From: Trochalopteron elliotii
Taxonomy: Eukaryota; Chordata; Aves; Passeriformes; Leiothrichidae
Direction: 5' to 3'
NCBI GenBank assembly: GCA_024734555.1
Contig: JANPWX010000452.1
Coordinates: forward strand, 381,115 to 445,114
DNA: 64,000 nucleotides
Shown: in pieces, positions 38,126 to 58,935 of the stretch
Position numbering within the stretch: position 1 is the first letter of the stretch
Layout: the number at the start of each line of letters is the position of its first letter
The notes under the pieces: generated by a model
Databases searched by the model: none
Told to the model about the DNA's origin: nothing
Seen by the model: only the letters and a program-made list of their open reading frames with translations
Position numbers and translations under genes: made by a program

Positions 38126-41100
38126 TCAACCACTTGGAAGTTTCTGTGGTTAATTAAACAGGGAATTGAAAACAAACTTAATTCTAAGCCTGTGAATGCT
38201 ACAAGAGAACCATCAAACCTTTTTGGAGCCTTCTGCATAATAATACAAACCCTTTAGACACAGTTGAGTCTGAGAAGACTCAAGGGAAGATTCAAGTCAA
38301 GAAGACTTCTGTTGTTTTGGTTCCTTTTATCCCTGCTTCAGTTGTTTGTCACAGGATAATTTTTAAATAAATGCTACCAGAAGTGTAGGGAGTTTGTACT
38401 CTCATGGAGTATGTAAGTGGTACCATGACAACGTATGATACAAGATCAATATAACAGCTGTAAAAACTACACAGTCTGCAGGAAAAAAAGTATCCTCCCT
38501 GCTCTCTCTGAAAGTTCTGGATTCAGTTTAGTCTTTTGGCAGTTGCATGTCATAACAAGTTTTCCAGAGGAAAGCACAGGCTCTAGTAATCAATCAGCTG
38601 ATGACCTGTTTTCAACTTCTTACTCCTGGACAGAAAACAGAATGCTGTTTTCTTTGGTGGCATCTAGGAATCATCCTTTGTATTGTTGCAGTTCTGACTG
38701 ACCCAGAATTTATTACTTGCATGGGTGCTGGTCAGCTTGATTAACAATCAGCTCTCAAAGAGGTGAGATAATATTCAAAAAGATTATTTCTCAGTTTAGT
38801 CTGATTAATACTTCGTATCTGTAGGCACCAGTAAGATGAACACACTCCATTAAATAGGGGAATGGAACTCACTTGGGTGATTTCAGGTGGTACAGCTTTG
38901 CAACATTTGCTAAAGCTAAATAAGGATATGTTCCTCATCTGGGTTTAAAATGAGGCATTAGTTTGACCTTAAGAGCAGAATGAATGGCATTGTGGGTACA
39001 CACTACTAGAGGTAGTTCAATTAACAGTGATTAAGCTGCTGTCATTCAGAGGCATCCTGAGTATGTTGCAGAGCAGTTCTATGTGCAAGGTTTCTCTCCC
39101 ACCTCAAGTTCCTACATGAGTGTAAACAAATCTGAGATACTGTGCTGGTTTCTCCTTCCAGCTTCTTGTGTTTCCAGCACATGCTTGGCTTTATCCACAT
39201 TTCTGTCTGGCTTAAGGTGCTGTTTAGATAGTCTAGCAAACAGAGCTGGGTGCCTCATTCACTTCCATGTATCTGCAGGAATTAGGAGGAGGAGAGTAAG
39301 TCAAAACATCTCTATTTCCCTTCCTCTCACAGTGCTTTGAAAGTTGGTTGGTTTTTCTAGGGGGGCTGGGAGGGTGTGGAGGTGTGTGATGTCCCATTGC
39401 TGTATTTTGATTGCTTCCGTGGACTTCAAACCTCATGGGTTTGAAATCCACTTGAAATGTCATTGATTAGGAAAAAACCTTGTTCTATCAACCAAAAAAA
39501 AAGGTCTACTTAGTTTATTTTTCTGGCAGCTGAAGCCAGAAGTTGTTGAGCAGCCAAAGGGTGTTCAGAAGAATCATAACTTAGATCTACAGAAGTCACC
39601 CATACAACTCAGTTTCTCTGTGTTTGTGGCTTTATTAGTCACCAAAAAAAGAGTATACATTTGTATACATATACATGCATGTATTAATATGTTTAGTTCT
39701 GTGTGGTGTGCACAGTTTGATAAAATAAAGGTTTTTATTTCTAACAGCATTTTCTGCATGTTACCACTTAGCAGACAAGGACTTGATTTAATACTTTTGA
39801 CTCAGCAGATACTTCTAGTGACCTCAGTTGTGCTTCTTACCGGTTACGCAGTTAGAATTTATATTAAAAATGTTTGGAAGAGCACCACAGATAGAATCTT
39901 TTTTAAAAAATGTTGACTCAGATAATTTAGGAACATAGTGGTCAATTTGTACATTGCTTTGCACTTGGAAAGAAATTTGCCCTCTCTTCCCAACCCGACC
40001 ATCAACAAATTAGAGGATGATTTATGCCAGCAATTGAGCCTGTGCAACTGCATTTCTTGCATTACAGAAAATCTGTTCAGTGAGATCAGCACATCACCAC
40101 AAACATTTGTTTATAAAAATCTTATTACCAGATTCTTTCATTCCTCTCTGTTGTCTCAAGCATATGTGTGTTAAAACATTGCGATCACAAATATAGGATT
40201 AAATAGATCACTCTGGAAAATGGACATAAGTAATAATTCACAGCTCTCCTGTTTCCTGCTATTCACATTCTCTTCCTCTCTCTGCCCTCCCCTGCAAAAA
40301 GAGGAAAAAGAACTTGTAAAAATCCCAAACCATAAAATGGCAGATTCACAACATTCTCAGATATTTCCTGAGTCAAGGGAAAAACTGCCAACAAAATGAT
40401 TGTGCTTCATAAAGTTATAATTTTTCAGCTCGGACTGGAGAGTTGGTGATCCTGCTGTGCTGAAGCATATGCTGCTCCATGAGTCACTAATGTTTGGGTT
40501 TTACCAGAGGGTGAGAACACTTGGTTCAGTTGTACCTGTTTTGTGTGGGAAATCTGAGCCCCCTTTGGATATTAGATGAGGATGTTCTTCCTAAAATGAA
40601 GTTTAATAATTTTTTGTTAGTATCCCAAATGATAAATTTATTCTGAAAATTTCTTCATATTGTCGGTGCCCCAAAGCACATTTTGTATATAAAAACCCCC
40701 AATTTTAAAAGCAATGTTTAGTATGTTGCATCATCATCTTTCTGAATCTACTGAAAAATGGCTGTTGTGGCATTGTATAGAGACTTAAGTAGTGCCTTAT
40801 TTCCTGTCTATTCTGGTGTAAAGGCCAGGTTGCAGATAATTTTCTATATAAGAAACAAACTTGTATTTTTTTTAATTGTCCTTTTATACATTTAAGGTCC
40901 TCTTCAAACTGGAATTCAAAGTTGAGAACAGTTGTACAGAGGAAATCATATTTCCATCTTAATAACTCTGGCAATAATTTCTCCTGCCCTGTTCGTCCCC
41001 TGGCTCGTGCATTTGCACACACATCCCCAAGCTGAACTCATGCTTTTGCAGGGTACAAAAACTTGTGTTGGGTAAAGGTCACCTTGTCCTCTTAACTCCT

Positions 41101-44100
41101 GTGTTGTTGAACAGAGGCCCCAAGTTCAGCTCACAGGACAAGGAGATGCTATCTTTTAAGCAGAGGCATTTCTTTGTCAGTAGAGATCAGATTCAGCTGA
41201 CTTTCAAACAGTGGTATAATACTAATTCAGCAATTCACTGTAAGACTTTTCAGTGCATTTCCCATGTGCAATTCAAAGGGATTAACTGTGTTTTAATTAA
41301 CCAAAACAATCTCTGTGTGTAGAATTTTGCTTTGGTGTATGTCTACATATGCCATTCTATATAATTTAAAAAAACATTGTCATGAGTTAAAATAGGGTAT
41401 GAATTACAGAGTTCTTAGATTTGAGCTTTGCCATTTATTTTGCATGTGTTTCGTAGGTGTCTGCAGTTTTCTCACCTTACTTTAGGTGTGTAAAGTTAGA
41501 AAGGGTGGAATTAATGGAGCAAGTTAGCTCCTTTGGGAAAATTCAGAAAGGTTTAGTAAACTGGAAGCTCTGAAATGGTGTTTGCTTATGCATAGTTCTT
41601 GCTAAGGACCTGATACTGCAGCTCTTTCCCATTCCTCAGTGGTAAGGTTAACACATTAAAAGCAGTTGCTTAATGCTATTAATTATTGCCCCATGGGATT
41701 TCAGCATTTGCAGGGCAGCTCAGTGGCATCACCTTGGACTTCTCAGATCCTCTAGGGCTTGCACATCCCAATGTGGCCTATTCCAGAGAGACAGTTTGGC
41801 TGGAAAGCTGCACTGAAATGTGCAAAGTGTGGATGTGAGGTTACTTTGGTTCCCGAGTGGTTTCAGTGGCTTTAGATGATAATCCATATCAACACCTTCA
41901 GGAGGTTTTCCAGGTGAGGTGTATTAAATGGTAAACATCTAGTACATTGTCGTGGTGTAAATTTTATGTAATGCTGGAAGGTGCATTGCAAACTCTTTCC
42001 TATCACATTTGTACTCTGAAGTGTCAGTAGTACATAGGAGTTTACAGGCTGACCTGTCATAAAAACCTGAGATTAGTCTGTTTGATGAGTTTATGATCTT
42101 CATGTCATTTTCTGTCTTTGATCCTTATCTGTTTTAGTTGATAGGCTCCTTTGCATTGCTCATTACTACAGTGTATTATCCCCAATTTGAAATAATTAAG
42201 TCAAGATAATGGCTTTTATACTGGTTTAATTTTTTCCAGTATAAGTCTAGCTGCAGTGGTATGGTTCTGTGCACGTAGGCAAACCACAAAGCAGATCTAT
42301 TCACCTGTGGTTTTAGCTCAGTACAGCAGATTGCAGGCAGGGAGGCTGCAGATTTGACTTCTGGCAGCAGTCAGCTTAGTTTATTTTATGTGTTAGAATT
42401 TATTGGATACATGCATTTATATACTCTGACAAGTAAATAAAATTAATTGATGCTGAATGTTTTTTGGCCTTTGATTGTTAATAAAGCAGCTAAGCCTGTA
42501 TTTGGCTGCAAATAAGACAACAGAGACCAAGTCACATGAGAAAGGGATCTGTCCCAAATGAGTAATTGGCATAAGATTACTAAAGTAAACTTCAAATAAT
42601 TTTCCTAAAATAAGAAATCAAGCATGGTCTCTAAATCTTTGCTGGGCAGTTAGTAGAAAAACAAGCTTGCTGAACTTGGCATAATTTCAATGCAAAATTT
42701 TGCATTGGGCAAACTGGTTTTGACATAATGAAGTACTAGAGTGCAAGTTTTGTAATGAGAGATGTTCGTTCTCTTTCGAAGGGTGAACGAATTCTTAAAG
42801 CACAGCTCTAACTTCACTTTGTGCTCACATTTGATTTCTTTGAAGTTTCAAATAATGCCTGCCAGCTCCCACCTTCAGAACAGCACAGCTACATCTAAGG
42901 CCTTGTGTTTTCTAACTTTTCTATTAGTACCTCAGTTTAAATTGATTTTCCTCCCTCTGACATGAGGATAAGTCTAATTTTTCTCTGCTCAACATGAATC
43001 AGAACTGGCATTCCAGATTCTGAAGTCTAGGGTGAAAAGACAGGAGGAGAAAGGTGCCTACAGTTCATGTGTGCTGTAATTCAGTTGCATGTTGATGGAG
43101 CAAATGATAATGCTGCACTCAGTAGTAGAGAGAATTTTTTTGGACCATATTGGTAAGTCCTTTTGATCTTTCATAATTGACTTTGGTTCCTAATGTTGAT
43201 TTTGGCTAGATGGTTATCTTTAAGTTGAATGTCAGTATTTAGAAGCAGAGCTGACATCTTAAAGTAATGCAATTGTTATGGCAAAATTAGGTTTATAGAA
43301 GTTCAAGAGGAAACCTTAAAGTTTGAAGGCTGGGTTGTGGCACTTAATATCTCTGTTTAGTAAAAGAAGATAAGGTTCATACGAGTAAAGTTGGTTTTTA
43401 AAGCTTTGTTTTTTGGCTGCCACATCTGTTGCATTTAAATGAGTTGCAGTGTTTCACTGAAGTAGCACAAAATCAGTCACCTTTTTCTTCTAGAAGCTTT
43501 AACATAGTTTTTTAACCAGAAATTGAGACTTGAATGAAAATGTCTGGTTTTGTCCTGATTTGCCTCATGCAGTATTGAAACACAGCCAGATGTGACTTAG
43601 AGGAAGTGTAATTTTGTGGAAATGAGTGGAAAGCAGAGAGATGTTTCATAGTCCATTGCCACTCCATGGAAAACTTGGAGTGTAAGGTCAGCCTTTATCA
43701 GACATAGGTAACCCACAAATGTCTTAACTTAGACATAAATATACATGAAATGAAAATAATTCATGGCTACAAGTACCTATTTCCTTGTTACATGCATGTT
43801 GAAGTGATTTATTTAATATTTATTATATTTAACTTATTTAATATACATTTCACTGTAAAGGAAGTATTTTCCTCTTGATTGACTCCCATTTATTTGAGGG
43901 AAATGTGCAATATTTTATTATCATAATTACCCTTTGTTTTAATACTTTTTCTTCTAATACCAGGATTTCAAACCTCTATCTTGTTACTTGATAAAATGCT
44001 GCAAACTGTACTCAGCTTTACACTTTTTTATAGATGTAGAGGGATTTTTAGAGCAAAAGGACACTGGTTAAACAAAACAATATCTGATGGGCTTTGGTCA

Positions 44101-44477
44101 CATCTAAGTATAAGGGACCAAATATTTTAAGCATGGTGAAATGATGTATAACCACAGATCATGCAGTTCTTTGATACAGTTAGATCAGTCTCAGTTACCT
44201 ATTCTGTAGCCTATGGAAAAGTCTTTTTCAAGACTTTATTAATAGGATGATAAAAAAGAAAAATTGTTCATTTGCCTTCTCAAGGCACAGGTATTTCTGA
44301 TTAGATTTTAGATGTTTATCACCTGTTAAACTAAATGGATTGCTAAGGATCTGGAACACTGATTTGCTCTCTAGGGGTACATTTTTCTGAATTTAGCTGT
44401 TCTCTAAAGTTTGCTTATTTCAAATAAATAAAAAGAGAAAAATGAAAAAAAATTAATCTCTTTCAATATTAATTGGC

Positions 44478-44912
44478 CAAGGCAGATTCAGGGAAGGGCA
44501 ACAGAGCTGATGAAGGGTCTAGAGCACAAGTCTGGAGAGGAGCTGCTGAGGCAGCTGGGGCTGTTTAGCCTGGAGAAAAGGAGGCTCGGGTGGGACTTTA
44601 CTGTCTACAATTCCATGAAAGGTGGTTGTAGTCAGGTGGGAATCAGTCTCTTCTCTCAGGCAATAGTGACAGGATGAGAGGACACAGCCTCAAGGGGAGA
44701 TTCAGGTTGGACATTAGGAGGAATTTCTTCACAAAAAGGGTGATCAGACACTGGAATGGGCTGCCAGGGAAGTGCTGGGGTCAGCATCAAGAAGAAACTG
44801 GACATGGCACTAAGTGCTGTGGTCTAATTGGCAGGGTGGTGTTCAGTCATAGGTTGAACTCAGTGATCTCAGAGGTCTTTTCAACCTAAATGATTCTGTG
44901 TTCTGTAATTTA
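44478..44912 (+). mobile_element. CR1 LINE 3' fragment, + orientation, well preserved
   Basis: This is a clear CR1 3' region. GGGAAGGGCAACAGAGCTGA and TGAAGGGTCTAGAGCACAAG are followed by GGGGCTGTTTAGCCTGGAG. Next come AGGTTGGACATTAGGAGGAA and TTTCTTCACAAAAAGGGTGA, then GACACTGGAATGGGCTGCC. It ends with TTTTCAACCTAAATGATTC and TGTGTTCTGTAA. It is preceded by A-rich sequence at about 44424-44455. This is a different CR1 subfamily from the copy at 11.5-12.5 kb, as the 3' ends differ. Confidence 0.95.
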
Positions 44913-45115
44913 AATTCATCTTTCAATCTGTGTATCCTTAGCAAGGCTTTCCATACCATCCATTTATTCTTAGCTAAGTTGTAAATGGAATGCTGTATAT
45001 ATAAAATAAAAAGTTATTGTAAAAAGCCCCCAACATAACAAACTCTTTCATATTGTTGTTTTTTATTAGAGAATATTTTTTGCTTAGGTGGGAAAAGGGA
45101 TAAAGAAGGATGAAA

Positions 45116-45130
45116 TGTGTGTGTGTGTGT
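45116..45130 (+). repeat. (TG)n dinucleotide microsatellite
   Basis: Seven and a half TG units without interruption. Confidence 0.9.
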
Positions 45131-46282
45131 CTGACCAGAAATGTAAATAGAATCACATTTGTGGCTTTACTGCTTTGTAATTACTCATGGTACAGAATGC
45201 TTATGCTGTTAATACTTTGCTTGAAAAGTAGGTTAAAAGTCATGTGTTTGAAATGATTATCTACTTAGTCTAGTGACTCCTAATAATGTGCCTGTGTGCC
45301 TGTCAGAATGTCGAGCTGGGGAAGAAACACAGCAGTCACATTGCATTTTTCTGTAAATCTTTTATGAAGTAGGAGAGAGTGGTTTAAGAGTGTAAATGCT
45401 TTATCATTCGGTATTGTGCTGTTGTTGTGCCCTGAAAGCTTTAAACCTAACTACGAATTAATTCAAGACTTGCTCTGAAGTTGTGTGGGTTTTATTAGAA
45501 AGGTCCTGTATGGAAAGCTCCTCCCTGCCTGTGCACCCTGAGGTTCATTATCTTAGGACCATGTGAATATGGAGGACCTTCCATGTTCCCTTGCCTTTAG
45601 AAATGTGGATTGTGTTTTAATTTCATGTTTCCTAACATCAGAGCATACAATTTGTCGGGTATCCAGAAACTGTTGTCTTTATGCCTAGAACTCATACTTG
45701 CTCTTTAGAATGGTTGATACAGCAAAGTTCTGCTGATAATTAAAAAATTTGGGGATTTTGGGGGACAGAGGGAGGGAACTGTAATTCCTGTAAAAACTCT
45801 CTCTGTCAGCATTAAAATGAATGAAAATTAATGAACCTGTGTGGGATGTGTGACTGTTGAGTTATTGTGTTTCTCTATGAATTTGTGAATCATAATTTTA
45901 CCTTAGAAATGAGATACAAACTCGACTAAGCACACACATTGTGAATGCATTGCTTGACTTTTAGGTGAAATTTAATGTACAAAGCCAAGTATTTGCCTAT
46001 ATGTGTATATGTATTGTTGAACCAACTGGTTTTATTTTGGTATGAAAGTGTTACACTGTATTAGCCAAGCCATTGTAATTAGATACCAAAGTACTCTCTC
46101 TTTACATCATTTTACCTTGAATGCTGAATTATGGGTTAGCATTTGCCTAAAGAAACTGTACATTCTGAATTGAGGTTGTGAAGTAAAGCTCATGAACTCA
46201 CAGCATTCCTGGCATTTAAGGGCATTTTTATCAGATTTTGTCCATTTAGGAGAAATACTGGGGGATTTTTTAAGAAACTGAA

Positions 46283-46308
46283 ATGATGAGTAGTAATGAT
46301 GAGTAGTA
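46283..46308 (+). repeat. 13-bp tandem duplication
   Basis: ATGATGAGTAGTA occurs twice, head to tail and identical. Confidence 0.9.
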
Positions 46309-47313
46309 ATGTGACAAAGAAATAGAAGGCAGATACTTCATGTTGTCATATGAAAATGGATGTAATTTTTCTCGTGTTCCTAATTAAGATAATATAGTGA
46401 TTTTTGCTCAGAAGAATGCTTGGTCCGAGGAACAAATAAAAGAAATTTGGTGGGTGGTGCGGGGTTGGAGAGAATTACATGCAGAAATTGGAAAGCAAGG
46501 ACATTCTGTCATCTGAAAACTTAATTTGTCAAGGAATGTGTGGAATTTTAGAAATGAAAATATTTAGTGACATCTTCAGTTTTAGCTATGAATAATAATA
46601 AACTATTTGTGATTGAAGAAGTTCTGGCAAGAAGGTTATAACCACTTGCACAATATCATGAACAACTGCAAGTTTATCTGCACTGTGCTCTCTGTTCGCT
46701 GTTCTCTTTTTTTTTTTGTAACCTTAGTGGTTCCTAAGTGGGAGAGATTTTTTTTTTTTTAGAAATCTGGACCAGTTTTCTGGTGAAGAAATTTCTTTAA
46801 ATTCCAAATTCGCTAGGTCAGGCTGGAGATGACACTGCAGATAATTCAGCTGTAGTGTTAGTGGGAATTCTGTAAGAAATTGAATTATATTAATATAAGG
46901 AGGACAACCAAGCATTCTTTTGTGAAATGCGTGATCTCTGTATTTGGAGAGATTGTAAATCAGCTAACACTTTGATGTGGAAGGATCCTGTTCTGTGATC
47001 CACTTCACTATCTAAAATGTGCAACAGGGAGTATTTAATGTGGAACAGTGTCCTGTTAAACTGCTGTCTTATAGGAAATTATTTTAGGTACATTGGTGCA
47101 TGACTTGAGTTTTAATAAACTGAATTACATCTAGAAGCTTTAGGGAATTCAGGCAACCCTTGGAGTGTGTTCCTGTTACTTGATTTTGTTACCAGTTTCA
47201 AAGAATGCAGTACTTCTCTGAAGCTCTGAGAAATGTTAACTTTTGGTGAAAATGCTAACATTTTTGTTTAAGTTTTCTTCCTGCTTATTAATTGAAGTGT
47301 TTCTGTTTTCAAG

Positions 47314-47427
47314 GGAACAAAAGAAATTGAAGGTGAAGAGGAGTCTGGTTTAATTCAGCCAGCAGAAGTATTTGCTCCTAAAAGTCTGGTGTTGGTGTCC
47401 AGACTAGATTATCCAGAAATTTTCAGG
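47314..47427 (+). CDS. SBF2: SBF2 (MTMR13) internal coding exon, uDENN-to-cDENN linker
   Basis: This exon is 38 codons, phase 0 at both ends, and continues directly from the exon ending EAEINLQ. It begins [20 protein letters not shown], an acidic linker that varies among DENN proteins. It then enters the start of the cDENN core with [18 protein letters not shown]. The acceptor is TTCTGTTTTCAAG|GGA and the donor is AGG|GTAAAG. The phrase [19 protein letters not shown] is characteristic of SBF2. SBF1 has a longer insertion here, ending in a similar [12 protein letters not shown] (from memory). The acidic stretch EGEEE is the part most likely to differ in length between species. The intron before it is 11.2 kb and the one after it 1.57 kb. 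Confidence 0.95.
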
Positions 47428-49000
47428 GTAAAGAACTTGCTATTGCTATTTACAATATATCAGCAAGAAAATCTGATTTTTAATAAGTAACAATGACAGT
47501 GCTTTTGATTTAAAATATCTCACTCAGGATTGATTTGGGAATTTAAGAGCAAAAGTAGCTTTAGATTGAACTAGATAAAATTCAACATCTGTGACAGTAA
47601 ATAGCCCCTGTAGGTTAAAGTGCTGCCTTTTTATCCTCCAAGCAGTTTTAACACTACACAGGAGTGGTAGAGATTTTTCTGGGCTCAGTGTACTGTCTAA
47701 TGAAAGGAGTTATTAGGACAAAACCAAACAATATTTGACTAACTATATAATGGTAAATTTACAGTGAAAATCTAGTTTTCCTCCATCTATAAAGCAAAAT
47801 GTCCAAGTCTCTTCCAGACCAAATTAAGATGCATGACAGAGATTTAGGACTTTGGATTACTTTCAGCTGGTGAAATATGACTTATCTGAGATAAATAAAA
47901 AGCTTAAATTTCTCCTAAGCTAATATATATTAACAGAAACAAAGTTCAGTTTACAGATCAAGGGAGGAAATCATTCAGCAGTTGTCTTTAGACATTAAGG
48001 ATGATTGAACCATGTGAGATTAAAAATCCTCATAGCCCAGTGTTTTGTCTCTCATAATGGCCCATAGCAATGCAAAGCGAAGTGTGTAAGAATAGGGCAG
48101 GCTGTAGAAATAATTCTACAAAATGCTTTTGTAATAAAATATGAATAATAGCTAAATGACATCCTGAACCAGAGGTGTTGGTTGTATGCGTTTTTTCTAT
48201 AATTAGTTCACTTTCTTAGCATTCATATTTTACAACAACCCACAGCACAGTTTCACCATTTAACTATGTGTGATATGAGAAGTCACTGTTGGAATTATTA
48301 CTAAGAAAATAATTACTAAAATATTCGCTGATTTATCGAAGTTACAGCAGTTAAAAGGCAAAAGATGCTGTGGAGCAGTTATTTCCTTCTGTCCAAAAGG
48401 CTTCTTAGAATGTCATGTTGGTCTGGATTAAATTATTGAGCTAAAGCTCTATTTGTGATTTTTCAATCAAAATTGGATCCATTAATAAGATATGCTGAAA
48501 TGTTAATATACTATTAATATAAAATATATTTACATTGATACAATAAAATAAATATAAGTTAAATAACATATGGAATTGTGATTGATGCTGGTCTTAAAAT
48601 GAGCCTCGGAAGCTCAGTGGTTAATCAATGTTCTGCCTTGGAAACCAGTCAGGTTTAAGTCCATTACAGTTCAAAGCATAGATGAAACTGTGTTGATTTT
48701 TACCATTTTTAACAGTAACTTACAATAAAGCACTTCTTATGTAACAAACAAAGCAGAAATATTATACCTAGAATTTCTTTAAAAAATAACACATATCCCT
48801 TTTAAGTAGCCAAGCTAATTTTTTTAAATTAATTGTTGCCTCTGTGGCAGATTACTTTGGTTGGAGAGTACTTCACTGCACTAGTAACTATTAAGAAGAA
48901 CTGATTTTTTTTTTTTAATGATCATATACATAGATCTTTGAATAATTTGACATCTTTCATCCCTGTATTGCAATCTGATATATTTTGTCAACCTTTCTAG
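47428..49000 (+). other. SBF2 intron, 1.57 kb
   Basis: AT-rich, GT-AG bounded. It includes a very AT-rich stretch at about 48490-48560. No repeat family recognised. Confidence 0.85.
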
Positions 49001-57269
<8,269 letters not shown>

Positions 57270-57890
57270 TGCATAGGCTGAGAGCTGAGCAGGCTCTGTC
57301 CTTGGTTCTTAGAAGTCATGTTCCCTTTGGAAGCTGATGTCCTGGCACTGGGCAGCCCCCAAAGCCCTCCTGGCAGGGCTGGGCTGTGCTGGAGGCCAGC
57401 AGCTGCACAGCTTTGGCTCAGGCTGTGAGGGAAGAGCTGTGTGAAACATGGGAAAAGCAGGGGCTCCTTGGCCTCTTGGATTGGGTGCTGTCCTTAAGCT
57501 CAGCCCATGCCCCCAGAGCCTGCCCAAGCCATGATTCTGGTGCCAGGCAGTGCCCTCTCTGACCCAGATCCTCACCCATGGGGTGCTCGTTCTGCCTTGG
57601 TCTTGGATCTTCCTCGTGGCCTGGACTTGTCTCGTGGCCTCTGTGACTGACCTGGCCACTGTCGCTGGCCCTCATCCTCACCTGGCCATGCCACCCTGGG
57701 CCTCAGACCCTCCTCATCTCTGTGGCCTTGTGTGACTGTCTCAGCTTTTGGCTGGCTGTCACCAGACCTGCCCAGCTCACCTTCTCTGGGTCCTCCTCTG
57801 CTCGTTGGGCAGAGCACTGCCCCTTCCCGCCTTGCTCCATACTTTGCCTTCTGTTCTAGAGATGCTGATCCCTGGCAGCTGGTGGTTCTT
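57270..57890. mobile_element. GC-rich block, possible LTR or other retro-insert (unidentified)
   Basis: About 600 bases that are far richer in G+C, and especially in CCT/CTGG/TGGCC words, than the AT-rich intron around them. The compositional change is sharp at both ends. Internally TCGTGGCCT recurs within 30 bases (around 57613-57640). Long frames are open on both strands (up to 116 codons), as expected of GC-rich, stop-poor DNA, and show no protein domain. I could not define terminal repeats or a target-site duplication. An endogenous-retroviral LTR is one possibility and a lineage-specific repeat another. I do not recognise the family. Confidence 0.35.
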
Positions 57891-58774
57891 CAATTTTCAC
57901 TGTTTACCTCCAAAAGATCTTGAGCTGATACTTTGGTATTAGTTCTTCACAGTAAGTTTTGTTCCCTTTGATGCTAAAAATCAAGCTTTATAAGTCCTAC
58001 AAGAGATGGAATCGTGCGCCACAACTTCTGGGTACAATTTGATTCTGGGGAAGAGAACAAGATTTTAAAATGGTATTATTTTCTTGATGTTAAAATATGA
58101 ACACTGATCAGTTCCTGTGTTCTGCACTAAAGCTGGCTTCATCTGTGAATTATCTTTCCAATGTTTTATTGCTTCCCCAGCACCCTGCCTCAGAAATTAT
58201 GCTGTGAGCTACTGGGGCTATGAACAGTGAAAGTGTCCAGCCTATAGAGTAACATAAACAGTATAACCTTACTGTGATAATTAGAAAATACCTATCAAAT
58301 CAAAAGGAGAAGAACTGAATTATGGTGTGCCTCAAATTAGTTTATTTTTGTGGTAACTAATTTTTAAACTCACTATATTTGTAGGACATGCTATGCTTTA
58401 CATTTGTATTGTGAATGAAAGTAAAAGTAGCCCTACTGTTTAAAAAGTGTAGCTTCCTTTAGAAAACATAAATCCCAAAATAAGGTAGAGTCTGAAATGA
58501 GTATTTAAATTATTGATCATGTTATAGCTCATACTGGCTTCTAGAGGCTGCTTTTTGAACAGTGTTAGGGTTTTCTGCTGTACTCTGTCTTTTTAGTTTA
58601 CTCTGTATCATAGACCATTTGTATTTACCATTTGCTGCTTTTTCCATCAATATTGTTCAGGGAGAAGTCACAAGTTACAGAAACAGGTGAGCACCAAGAA
58701 CAGGCTCATACAAAAAGATCATGAGTTATTTAAGGTTGGAAGTTAAAAGATAATTTCTAACTGTAGGACGAGAA

Positions 58775-58935
58775 ACATCCTGGAACACCTTCTGTTGGGA
58801 ATAGTCATGCAAAGCTTTATCAGTACATTTAAGATGAAGCTTGATCAGTTTGGGGTTGGTTGATATAGCTGTGATAGGAAAAGGCTGGACTCTTTCACTG
58901 TTTATAGACCCTTCAGTCCCATATTTCTAAATCCA
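58775..58935 (+). mobile_element. Probable ancient CR1 3' tail, + orientation
   Basis: Resembles the end of old CR1 subfamilies: TACATTTAAGATGAAGCTTG, TGATATAGCTGTGATAGG, AAAAGGCTGGACTCTTTCAC, then CCTTCAGTCCCATATTTCT. It is strongly diverged and both ends are uncertain. Confidence 0.45.

Noticed and set aside
46283..46320. Two TGATGA boxes suggesting a C/D snoRNA
   Set aside because: They are the two copies of a 13-bp tandem duplication; no D box (CTGA) lies at the right distance downstream and no terminal stem is visible.
57309..57681. Arginine- and proline-rich ORFs on the minus strand
   Set aside because: They lie in the GC-rich block, where several frames on both strands are open for compositional reasons; no domain was recognised.
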